Part shown: positions 1-5,673 of the stretch, piece after piece
Numbering within the stretch: the first letter of the stretch is position 1
Layout: every line of letters starts with the position of its first letter
NCBI GenBank assembly: GCA_937901695.1
Contig: CALDJN010000277.1
Span: 1-5,713 of the forward strand
Length of the DNA: 5,713 bases
Reading direction: 5' to 3'
Origin: an uncultured Anaerocolumna sp.
GTDB taxonomy: Bacteria; Bacillota; Clostridia; Lachnospirales; Lachnospiraceae
Made by a program: the position numbers and the translations under genes
The notes under the pieces: model-generated
The model's input: the letters and a program-made list of their open reading frames with translations, nothing else
Database searches by the model: none
Told to the model about the DNA's origin: nothing

Positions 1-114
1 TCATAGCAATGACATGCCTTCGTAGCAATGACATGCTTTCATAGCAATGACATGCCTTCGTAGCAATGACATGCTTTCATAGCAATGACATGCTTTCGTA
101 GCAATGACATGCGA
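1..114. repeat. Six tandem 19-bp repeats, left edge cut by window
   Basis: Six head-to-tail units start at 1, 20, 39, 58, 77 and 96, with consensus TCRTAGCAATGACATGCYT. The third base alternates A,G,A,G,A,G, and base 18 runs C,T,C,T,T,G. Units 1+2 and 3+4 are therefore identical 38-bp pairs, which suggests growth by 38-bp steps. Each unit holds an imperfect palindrome: GC-ATG-A-CAT-GC with one extra A. A TAG and a TGA sit in the same phase of every unit, and 19 is not a multiple of 3, so three units close all + frames. The array is therefore very unlikely to code for protein on that strand. The first unit begins exactly at base 1, so the array may continue upstream. Its function is unknown. 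Confidence 0.95.
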
Positions 115-120
115 GGGTAT

Positions 121-137
121 CAGATGCAAGGCATCTG
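121..137. repeat. Perfect 7-bp hairpin beside the 19-bp array
   Basis: CAGATGC (121-127) and GCATCTG (131-137) are exact inverted repeats around a 3-nt AAG loop. No T-run follows on either strand, so it does not look like an intrinsic terminator. It lies 6 bp after the last 19-bp unit and may form the end of the same repeat element; that link is inference. Confidence 0.75.
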
Positions 138-223
138 CGGCAGCAAAATAGCATATATATATACGTTACTATTCATTCGATAAACTATATTTAGACTTTT
201 GACACTAAAATAAAAATTAACTC
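138..223. other. AT-rich spacer, no supported feature
   Basis: The stretch between the hairpin and the putative promoter is AT-rich, with a short TA run at about 153-163. A perfect TTGACA occurs at 199-204, but no TATAAT-like box lies 16-18 bp downstream, so I do not call a promoter on it. No convincing coding frame or RNA structure was seen. Confidence 0.5.
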
Positions 224-252
224 TTGCATTTTATATATCCGAGTAATATAAT
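224..252 (+). promoter_or_regulatory. Candidate sigma-A promoter for the suf operon
   Basis: A perfect TATAAT -10 box at 247-252 lies 17 bp after TTGCAT (224-229), which keeps only the TTG of the -35 consensus. Transcription would start near 259 and leave a leader of about 120 nt. A second TATAAT at 287-292 is an alternative -10, but its -35 region is poor (TTAGTG or TAGTGG at 263-269). AT-rich sequence gives TATAAT by chance, so the choice between the two is uncertain. Confidence 0.4.
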
Positions 253-259
253 AGGAATT
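235..259. promoter_or_regulatory. Possible IscR/Rrf2-type operator over the -10 box
   Basis: Aligned by eye to the remembered IscR type 1 consensus ATASYYGACTRWWWYAGTCRRSTAT, this 25-mer agrees at 18 positions. Its core CCGAGTAATATAATAGG (239-255) is a partial dyad centred on 247 and covers the TATAAT. An Fe-S-sensing Rrf2 repressor would be the expected regulator of a clostridial suf operon. Several matching positions are degenerate W/R/Y in AT-rich DNA, and two inner GACT/AGTC bases deviate, so this is only a candidate. Confidence 0.3.
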
Positions 260-293
260 AAATTAGTGGGAAATAAAATAGTAGGATATAATA
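249..293. repeat. Three imperfect 15-bp direct repeats in the promoter region
   Basis: Units at 249-263, 264-278 and 279-293 begin TAATAGGA, TAGTGGGA and TAGTAGGA (consensus TARTRGGA), each followed by an AT-rich 7-mer. Adjacent units agree at 11/15 and 12/15 positions by eye. They overlap the first -10 box and contain the second. The regular spacing resembles a multi-site operator, but chance in AT-rich sequence is not excluded. Confidence 0.5.
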
Positions 294-318
294 TAAATAA
301 ATAGCTCTGTTCCTACTA
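279..318. repeat. 8-bp inverted repeat around the second TATAAT
   Basis: TAGTAGGA (279-286) and TCCTACTA (311-318) are exact reverse complements separated by 24 nt, which include TATAAT at 287-292. The left arm is also the third copy of the TARTRGGA direct repeat, so the right arm is the same motif in opposite orientation. It could be an operator site. If transcription starts at the upstream promoter, it could also form a long-loop hairpin in the leader. Confidence 0.5.
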
Positions 319-372
319 ATGATGACAATGAAAATGAACTGTAAATATATTAAAAATCAAAAGAAAGTTTGA
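319..372 (+). other. 17-codon open frame ending on the sufC ribosome binding site
   Basis: The frame reads MMTMKMNCKYIKNQKKV and its TGA (370-372) overlaps the GAGGTG that precedes sufC. Four of the first six codons are ATG and there is one Cys codon, which would suit a sulfur-amino-acid leader peptide. No Shine-Dalgarno sequence precedes the ATGs; the bases before them are CTGTTCCTACTA. Short frames like this are common by chance, so it is only a possible leader. Confidence 0.15.
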
Positions 373-381
373 GGTGTTGCT

Positions 382-1137
382 ATGTCTCGCAATTTATTGG
401 ACATTAACAATCTGCAAGTTCGTGTAGAAGATAAAGTAATATTAAAGGATTTAGACCTGAATATAAAAGAAGGAGAAGTTCACGTTATTATGGGACCTAA
501 CGGTGCCGGTAAATCCACTTTAGGTTACAGTATAATGGGACATCCCAGATATGTGGCAGATAAGGGTAATATAATATTTGAAGGTGAAGATATTACCAAT
601 TGCAAAACTGATGTGAGAGCAAAGAAAGGAATCTTTCTATCCTTTCAGAATCCGGAAGAGTTATCTGGAGTTAATCTTGAAAACTTTGCAAGAACATCAA
701 AGAATAATGTGACCGGTGAACAAGCCCGCTTTATGACATTCCGAAAAGAACTTTATAGCGTAATGGAAACTTTGGACATGGATAAGGAATATGCAAACAG
801 ATATTTGAATGTAGGATTTTCAGGTGGAGAAAAGAAAAAATCAGAAATCTTACAAATGCTTATGCTTAAACCAAAACTAGCAATCCTTGATGAAACTGAT
901 TCTGGACTGGATGTAGATGCTGTTCGTTTGGTTTCAAAGGGAGTAGAAGCATTTAAGAATGATAGCAATTCTTTATTGATAATTACCCATAATACAAAGA
1001 TTCTGGAATACTTATCCGTTGACTATGTTCATATTCTGATAGATGGTAAGATCGTAAAGTCAGGAGATCGATCCTTAATTAATCGGATAAATGAGAATGG
1101 ATATAAAGATTTTATAGCCTCAGACTTAAGTGCGTAA
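382..1137 (+). CDS. sufC: SufC, Fe-S assembly ABC-type ATPase
   Basis: SufC is the soluble ATPase of the SufBCD scaffold complex; ATP binding dimerises it and drives a conformational change in SufB-SufD during cluster building. At 251 aa it has the normal family length. The ABC elements appear in order: Walker A GPNGAGKST (38-46), Q-loop Gln89, an FSGGE signature (146-150), Walker B LAILDE (166-171), D-loop SGLD (174-177) and H-loop His203 in ITHN. GFSGGEKKKSEI and LDETDSGLDVDA are the usual SufC versions of these motifs and separate it from transport ATPases; there are no membrane segments. The ATG follows GAGGTG at 371-376 with 5 nt of spacing. Being first in the operon, it sets the expression of the rest. 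The stop codon overlaps the sufB ribosome binding site. Confidence 0.98.
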   Translation: MSRNLLDINNLQVRVEDKVILKDLDLNIKEGEVHVIMGPNGAGKSTLGYSIMGHPRYVADKGNIIFEGEDITNCKTDVRAKKGIFLSFQNPEELSGVNLENFARTSKNNVTGEQARFMTFRKELYSVMETLDMDKEYANRYLNVGFSGGEKKKSEILQMLMLKPKLAILDETDSGLDVDAVRLVSKGVEAFKNDSNSLLIITHNTKILEYLSVDYVHILIDGKIVKSGDRSLINRINENGYKDFIASDLSA

Positions 1138-1143
1138 GGAGGT
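1136..1143 (+). promoter_or_regulatory. Strong sufB ribosome binding site overlapping the sufC stop
   Basis: AAGGAGGT is a full match to the Shine-Dalgarno core and lies 6 nt before the sufB ATG. Its first two bases are the last two of the sufC TAA, so ribosomes ending on sufC release directly onto the sufB start. Confidence 0.9.
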
Positions 1144-1149
1144 TTTTCA

Positions 1150-2577
1150 ATGGATAATTTAGAAAAGAATACAACAAGTAAAAAGACCTTCGTAGATGAT
1201 GTGGATCGAAGCATATATGATGTAAAAGATAAAGTAAATGCTTCCTATCAGAGTCACAAGGGACTTACACCAGAAATCGTCGATGAAATCTCACGTGAAA
1301 AAAATGATCCGGAATGGATGCGGGAATTTAGGCAGAAGGCATTAAAATTATATAACAGTATACAACTTCCTAAGTGGGGACCAAACTTAGATGAGCTGAA
1401 TATGAATGATATCGTAACTTATGTTCGTCCCAATACTGCTATGCAGGCAAAGTGGGAAGAGGTACCCTCAGATATTAAGAATACTTTCGAAAGACTGGGA
1501 ATTCCTCAAGCAGAGAGAATGTCGCTTGCCGGAGTTGGAGCACAATATGATTCTGAAGTTGTATACCATAATGTAAGAGAAGAAGTTAAAAATCAAGGTG
1601 TCATTTACACAGACATGGAAAGTGCACTAAGAGAACATGAAGATTTGGTTCGTTCTCACTTTATGAAACTAGTTCCCCCAAGCGATCATAAATTTGCAGC
1701 GTTACATGGAGCCGTTTGGTCAGGAGGATCTTTCGTATATGTACCACCTGGTGTTAGTGTTGAGATACCGCTGCAATCTTACTTTAGACTTAATGCACCC
1801 GGAGCAGGCCAGTTTGAACATACTTTAATTATTGTAGATAAAGGTGCTAATTTGCATTTTATTGAAGGTTGTTCCGCTCCAAAATACAATGTAGCCAATT
1901 TACATGCAGGCTGCGTGGAACTATTTGTAGAAGAAGGAGCAAGACTTCGTTATTCCACTATTGAAAACTGGTCTAAAAACATGTTTAATTTAAACACCAA
2001 GAGGGCAGTAGTAGAAAAGGATGGAAAGATTGAATGGGTATCCGGTTCTTTTGGCTCCCATATTTCTTATCTTTACCCAATGAGTATTTTAAAAGGAGAA
2101 AATTCCAAGATGGAATACACCGGTATTACATTTGCAGGTAAAGGACAGAATCTGGATACTGGAGTAAAAGTTGTTCATAGAGCGCCAAACACCTCCTCCG
2201 TTATGAATTCTAAATCCATATCAAAAGATGGTGGCGCCAGTACTTTCCGTAGTGCAGTCCGGGTTGCTGCAAGTGCAGCCCATTCGAAATCAGCAGTATC
2301 CTGTGAATCTCTAATGTTAGATGACAAGTCCCGTTCCGATACCATACCTATTATGGATATTCGAAATGACGAAGTAGATATAGGCCATGAAGCCAAAATC
2401 GGAAGAATCAGTGACGATACTATATTCTATCTGATGAGCCGTGGTATTAGCGAAGCAGATGCAAGAGCCATGATTGTTAGTGGATTTGCAGAGCCTATTG
2501 CAAAAGAACTTCCACTGGAATATGCAGTAGAAATGAATAACTTAATACGACTTGAGATGGAAGGCACCATTGGCTAA
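1150..2577 (+). CDS. sufB: SufB, Fe-S cluster scaffold subunit
   Basis: SufB is the scaffold subunit on which the nascent cluster forms, in complex with SufC and SufD in the cytoplasm. At 475 aa it has the expected length. A helical N-terminal region (about 1-130) leads into the right-handed beta-helix core and a conserved C-terminal helical region, with HEAKIG at 413-418 and the LMSRGISEADARAMIVSGF stretch at 428-446. Likely functional residues are Cys241 (EGCSAP), Cys385 (SCESLM) and His413-Glu414. From memory these correspond to E. coli Cys254, Cys405 and His433-Glu434; the 29-residue gap between the last Cys and Glu is the same in both. The ATG has a near-ideal ribosome binding site, and the gene sits 12 bp after sufC and 16 bp before sufD. 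No damage or unusual insertion is seen. Confidence 0.98.
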   Translation: MDNLEKNTTSKKTFVDDVDRSIYDVKDKVNASYQSHKGLTPEIVDEISREKNDPEWMREFRQKALKLYNSIQLPKWGPNLDELNMNDIVTYVRPNTAMQAKWEEVPSDIKNTFERLGIPQAERMSLAGVGAQYDSEVVYHNVREEVKNQGVIYTDMESALREHEDLVRSHFMKLVPPSDHKFAALHGAVWSGGSFVYVPPGVSVEIPLQSYFRLNAPGAGQFEHTLIIVDKGANLHFIEGCSAPKYNVANLHAGCVELFVEEGARLRYSTIENWSKNMFNLNTKRAVVEKDGKIEWVSGSFGSHISYLYPMSILKGENSKMEYTGITFAGKGQNLDTGVKVVHRAPNTSSVMNSKSISKDGGASTFRSAVRVAASAAHSKSAVSCESLMLDDKSRSDTIPIMDIRNDEVDIGHEAKIGRISDDTIFYLMSRGISEADARAMIVSGFAEPIAKELPLEYAVEMNNLIRLEMEGTIG

Positions 2578-2580
2578 GGG

Positions 2581-2587
2581 AAAGGAG
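2581..2587 (+). promoter_or_regulatory. sufD ribosome binding site that fixes its start
   Basis: AAAGGAG lies just after the sufB stop and 6 nt before ATG 2594. It supports that ATG over the in-frame TTG at 2552, which would lie inside sufB with no comparable site in front of it. Confidence 0.85.
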
Positions 2588-2593
2588 AGAACC

Positions 2594-4000
2594 ATGAATT
2601 TAAATATAGAAAGAGTAAATGCTTTGCCGGTTCGAACCTGGAGCTGGCTTGGTATCAATGATAGAACCATAGAGGAAGATATACCGGAAATTCTTCCCTT
2701 TAAAAAAAATCCTTTGATTACAAAGAATATAAATAATGAGAAAGATATTTTATTTGCAATAAATAATGGATCTGGATATAAAATAGGAACAGGCGATATT
2801 GTTAAAAATGCAGAAATGGATAGCAATGCAAATCACGCAGAAATGAATAGCAATGCAAATTGTGCAGAAATGAATAGTAATGCAAATTACGCAGAAGCGA
2901 ATAGTGATGTAAATTGTACAGAAATGAATAGCAATGCAAATCACGCAGAAATGAATGGCAACGTAAATCACACAGAAATGAATAGTAATGTAAATTACGC
3001 GGGCAAGAATAGCAGTATATATTATCCAGATATGAGCAATAATATGAAAAATAAGTACCTAGAAAGTACAATAGAAAAAGTATCCTCCATTCCAACCGGT
3101 ATGGGAGAAAATACAGCTAATTATATTAGAAACAATAATAATACCGGAATATTTATAAGAATTCCTTCTGGTAAAAAATACAAAGAACCTATTTTCTTAG
3201 AATATGATTTAGATGGAGAAAATAAAACAGTAGTTGATTTTAACACTATATATGCTGAAGAGAATAGTGAAGTAACAATAGTGATGCATTATAAATCGAA
3301 AAAAGGCATTCCCACTTTTCACAGTGGTTTAACTTATCTTTTTGCAGAGAAAAATGCAATCATAAACTTATTACAAATCCAATTATTAAGTGAAGATACA
3401 CTTCATTTAAATGATATAGGAGCAGTTATCGAAAACGGGGTAGCCATTAATCTGGTTCATACAGAGTTAGGCGGAAGTAAAGCATACAACGGATGCAAAG
3501 TCGATTTGAAGGGCAGTAACAGTAAAATTAATATAGAAACCATATATTTTGGAGATAAAAACAGAACCATTGATATGAATTATATAATGAATCACCATGG
3601 CAAGAACTCTAACAGCCAGATTCATGTAAATGGTGCATTATTAGACCAAAGCAGTAAAACATTTCGAGGGACCATAGATTTTAAAAAGGGAGCAGCTGGT
3701 TCAGTAGGCCATGAAGAGGAATATAATCTGCTATTTAGCCCCAAAATAAGAAACCTGACAGCACCTCTGATTCTTTGTGAGGAAGAAGATGTGGAAGGAA
3801 AGCACGGAGCTAACAGCGGTAAGATTGACGAAAATAAATTATTTTATATGATGTCAAGAGGACTGGATGAATTATCTGCAAAGAAACTAATGATTGAAGC
3901 AGCCTTTCGTCCTGCTATGGAGCAAATTCCTTTTGCGGACTTACAAGACCAAATCTCTGAATATGTGAAAGAGAGGTTGAATAACATTGAATCCATATAG
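2594..4000 (+). CDS. sufD: SufD, Fe-S scaffold partner with Asn-rich nonapeptide insertion
   Basis: SufD is the SufB paralogue in the SufBC2D complex and is needed for iron acquisition and cluster assembly. From ATG 2594 it has 468 aa; an in-frame TTG at 2552 would add 14 residues but lacks a ribosome binding site. Residues 1-66 (LPVRTWSWLGIND) and about 158-468 look like an ordinary clostridial SufD. The beta-helix runs from about 184 (GIFIRIPSGKKYKEPIFLEY), and the end carries GHEEEYNLL (372-380), KHGANSGKID (403-412) and LFYMMSRGL (416-424). His404 corresponds to E. coli His360; the Cys358 position is Gly402. Between the two parts, residues 73-144 form eight tandem nonapeptides and the flanks stay Asn-rich to about 183. 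Both halves stay in one frame, so the gene appears intact. The end overlaps sufS by 14 bp. Confidence 0.95.
   Translation: MNLNIERVNALPVRTWSWLGINDRTIEEDIPEILPFKKNPLITKNINNEKDILFAINNGSGYKIGTGDIVKNAEMDSNANHAEMNSNANCAEMNSNANYAEANSDVNCTEMNSNANHAEMNGNVNHTEMNSNVNYAGKNSSIYYPDMSNNMKNKYLESTIEKVSSIPTGMGENTANYIRNNNNTGIFIRIPSGKKYKEPIFLEYDLDGENKTVVDFNTIYAEENSEVTIVMHYKSKKGIPTFHSGLTYLFAEKNAIINLLQIQLLSEDTLHLNDIGAVIENGVAINLVHTELGGSKAYNGCKVDLKGSNSKINIETIYFGDKNRTIDMNYIMNHHGKNSNSQIHVNGALLDQSSKTFRGTIDFKKGAAGSVGHEEEYNLLFSPKIRNLTAPLILCEEEDVEGKHGANSGKIDENKLFYMMSRGLDELSAKKLMIEAAFRPAMEQIPFADLQDQISEYVKERLNNIESI
2810..3025 (+). repeat. Eight in-frame 27-bp tandem repeats inside sufD
   Basis: Units begin at 2810, 2837, 2864, 2891, 2918, 2945, 2972 and 2999. 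Seven are close copies coding [AT]-E-M-N-S-N-[AV]-N-[HCY]; the eighth (AGKNSSIYY) is degenerate, and a trace of a ninth (PDMSNN) follows. Differences are mostly single transitions, such as gca/aca, agc/agt, gca/gta and aat/gat. The last codon alternates between CAC, TGT and TAC/TAT. The 27-bp length preserves the sufD frame whatever the copy number. The low divergence suggests recent expansion by slippage or unequal recombination. Confidence 0.95.
3971..3989 (+). promoter_or_regulatory. sufS translation start: TTG with GAGAGG inside sufD
   Basis: GAGAGG (3971-3976) precedes TTG 3987 by 10 nt. In the sufS frame a TGA stands at 3978-3980 and the first in-frame ATG lies near codon 104, past the PLP-binding N-terminus. 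TTG is therefore the only reasonable start. It lies inside the last codons of sufD, which implies translational coupling. Confidence 0.8.
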
Positions 4001-5213
4001 AAACGATTTTCCCATATTAAGCACCAAAACAAATGGAAACGATTTAGTTTACTTTGATAATGCAGCAACCACACAAAAACCGGTATCTGTAATAGAAGCT
4101 ATAAATAAATATTATCAGGAACAGAATGCCAATCCTTATCGAGGCTTATACGGATTAAGCGTAGAATCAACCAATGCCTATGAAGAAGCTCGTCAAACGG
4201 TTGCTGATTTTATAGGTGCTAAGAGTTCCAAAGAAATTATATTTACGGGAAATGCCACAGGATCTTTGAACCTCATAGCTAATACTTATGGAAGAATGGC
4301 ACTAAAAGAAGGAGATCAAGTGGTTGCTGCAATCTCTGAGCATCATAGTAATATTCTACCTTGGCAGCAGGTTACGAAAGAGAAAGGTGCAGTATTATCT
4401 TATCTATATTTAAATGCATCCGGTCATATTACAGAGGAGGAAATAGAGCAAAAGATTACAGGAAATACTAAAATCGTTGCCGTAGCACAAGTATCCAACG
4501 TATTAGGAACCATTAATCCGGTAGAATCCATTATTAAGAAAGCTCATGAAGTAGGAGCAGTGGTTGTATTAGACTGTGCCCAAAGTATTCCTCATTATCA
4601 AGTAAATGTGCAGGAATTGGATGCTGATTTTATCGTATTTTCCGGACATAAAATGTTAGGACCAATGGGAATTGGAGTTCTTTATGGAAAAGAAAATCTG
4701 TTAAATGAAATGCCTCCTTTCTTAACCGGCGGCGAAATGATTGAATATGTTTCTGAACAGGAAGCGACCTTTGCTCCCCTTCCTAATAAATTCGAAGCAG
4801 GGACACCTAACGTTGGCGGAGCAGTTGGTCTAAAAGCAGCTATAAATTATATTCAAAAAGTTGGATATGATAATATTAAGAAAATAGAAGATGAATTAAC
4901 GGATTATGCATTAACGAAAATGAAAGAGGTACCCCATATTACCATATACGGTGAAACTGACATTACCAAGGAAAGATGTGGTGTAATATCCTTTAATGTA
5001 GATGATGTACATCCACATGATACTGCTTCCATCTTAGATGCCGATGGAATAGCTATTCGTGCAGGTCACCACTGCGCACAACCTCTTATGCACTATATGA
5101 AAGTGGCAGCAACCTGCAGAGCAAGTTTCTATTTTTATAATACAAAAGAAGAGATAGACATATTTATCAATAGTTTAAAGAAAGTCAGGAGGTGGCTTGG
5201 ATATGGGGATTGA
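3987..5213 (+). CDS. sufS: SufS, PLP-dependent cysteine desulfurase
   Basis: SufS converts L-cysteine to alanine and holds the sulfur as a persulfide for SufU. At 408 aa it is a typical class V aminotransferase-fold, group II desulfurase. Visible landmarks are the N-terminal FPIL and YFDNAATTQKP (21-32), His119-His120 (the first should stack on PLP), Asp196 in LDCAQ (PLP pyridine nitrogen) and Lys222 in SGHKMLGP, which forms the Schiff base. The catalytic Cys363 lies in RAGHHCAQP, followed by CRASFYFYNT (377-386). The short catalytic loop and RAGHHCAQP context identify SufS rather than IscS/NifS. Cys197 stands where many SufS proteins have Gly (DGAQ), and Cys377 precedes the conserved Arg. 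Translation starts at TTG, overlapping sufD by 14 bp; the end overlaps sufU by 11 bp, fitting the known SufS-SufU partnership. Confidence 0.97.
   Translation: MNPYRNDFPILSTKTNGNDLVYFDNAATTQKPVSVIEAINKYYQEQNANPYRGLYGLSVESTNAYEEARQTVADFIGAKSSKEIIFTGNATGSLNLIANTYGRMALKEGDQVVAAISEHHSNILPWQQVTKEKGAVLSYLYLNASGHITEEEIEQKITGNTKIVAVAQVSNVLGTINPVESIIKKAHEVGAVVVLDCAQSIPHYQVNVQELDADFIVFSGHKMLGPMGIGVLYGKENLLNEMPPFLTGGEMIEYVSEQEATFAPLPNKFEAGTPNVGGAVGLKAAINYIQKVGYDNIKKIEDELTDYALTKMKEVPHITIYGETDITKERCGVISFNVDDVHPHDTASILDADGIAIRAGHHCAQPLMHYMKVAATCRASFYFYNTKEEIDIFINSLKKVRRWLGYGD
5187..5193 (+). promoter_or_regulatory. sufU ribosome binding site that fixes its start
   Basis: AGGAGGT lies within the end of sufS, 9 nt before ATG 5203 and only 3 nt before TTG 5197. 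The spacing favours the ATG, which gives a protein beginning MGIEQIYNEI. Confidence 0.8.
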
Positions 5214-5634
5214 ACAAATATATAATGAAATATTAACGGAGCACACCACTTCCAATCGAAATAAACACCATATTGAGAATCCAACCCATGTATGCAAAGG
5301 CGTAAACCCTAGCTGCGGTGATGAAATTGAATTAGAAATACGTGAAAAAGATGGTAACATTGAAGACGCTGCCTTTACCGGTGTAGGCTGTGCCATTTCC
5401 CAGGCTTCCGCTTCCATAATGATTGACTTAATCAAAGGTAAACCCGTAGAAGAAGCCATGAAATTAGCCAAGACTTTCTTTGGAATGATTAAACACGAAA
5501 TTACAGATGAAGAACAATTAGAAGTGTTAGAAGATGCTATAGTATTAAAAGACATCGGACATATGCCTGCCAGAGTAAAATGTGCAGTACTGGGCTGGCA
5601 TACATTGGAGGATGTTGTTGGTAAAGAAAAATAG
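5203..5634 (+). CDS. sufU: SufU, zinc-dependent sulfur transfer protein
   Basis: SufU takes the persulfide sulfur from SufS and delivers it to SufBCD; it replaces SufE in Gram-positive bacteria. From ATG 5203 it has 143 aa, the normal size, and belongs to the IscU-like fold family. The expected zinc ligands are present: Cys38 and Asp40 in NPSCGD, Cys63 in GVGCAISQAS, and Cys127 in RVKCAVLGWHTLED. The spacing between the second and third Cys (64 residues) is longer than in IscU, as expected for the SufU insertion. An earlier TTG at 5197 would add two residues but stands too close to the ribosome binding site. The last four codons and the stop lie in the first copy of a perfect 29-bp tandem duplication. 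It is the last gene before the terminator. Confidence 0.96.
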   Translation: MGIEQIYNEILTEHTTSNRNKHHIENPTHVCKGVNPSCGDEIELEIREKDGNIEDAAFTGVGCAISQASASIMIDLIKGKPVEEAMKLAKTFFGMIKHEITDEEQLEVLEDAIVLKDIGHMPARVKCAVLGWHTLEDVVGKEK

Positions 5635-5673
5635 AAAAGGTGCCTGTTGGTAAAGAAAAATAGAAAAGGTGCC
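5616..5673. repeat. Perfect 29-bp tandem duplication across the sufU stop
   Basis: 5616-5644 and 5645-5673 are identical and directly adjacent. Each copy contains GGTAAAGAAAAATAG, so the GKEK-stop end of sufU is repeated in non-coding sequence, and each ends in GGTGCC. The exact identity suggests a recent event. The second copy supplies the first bases of the terminator stem. Confidence 0.95.

Noticed and set aside
1..114. CRISPR array
   Set aside because: The 19-bp units abut with no unique spacers between them.
1..114. Common origin of the 19-bp array and the sufD 27-bp array, which share ATAGCAATG
   Set aside because: The similarity is limited to about 9 bases, the unit lengths differ and the flanks do not align. 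It is probably coincidence in AT-rich sequence.
121..137. Intrinsic terminator of an upstream gene
   Set aside because: The hairpin is perfect, but neither strand has a T-run directly after the stem.
199..204. Perfect TTGACA as the -35 box of the suf promoter
   Set aside because: No -10-like sequence lies 16-18 bp downstream; the nearest TATAAT is more than 40 bp away.
2552..2593. TTG start for sufD within the end of sufB
   Set aside because: No suitable ribosome binding site precedes it, whereas ATG 2594 has AAAGGAG at 6 nt and gives an N-terminus (MNLNIERVNALPVRTW) typical of the family.
2750..3095. Minus-strand Cys/Tyr/His-rich repeat proteins (73 and 97 aa) opposite sufD
   Set aside because: They are antisense readings of the 27-bp array, which keeps several frames open because its length is a multiple of 3. 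They have no ribosome binding site or recognisable protein features, and sufD accounts for the region.
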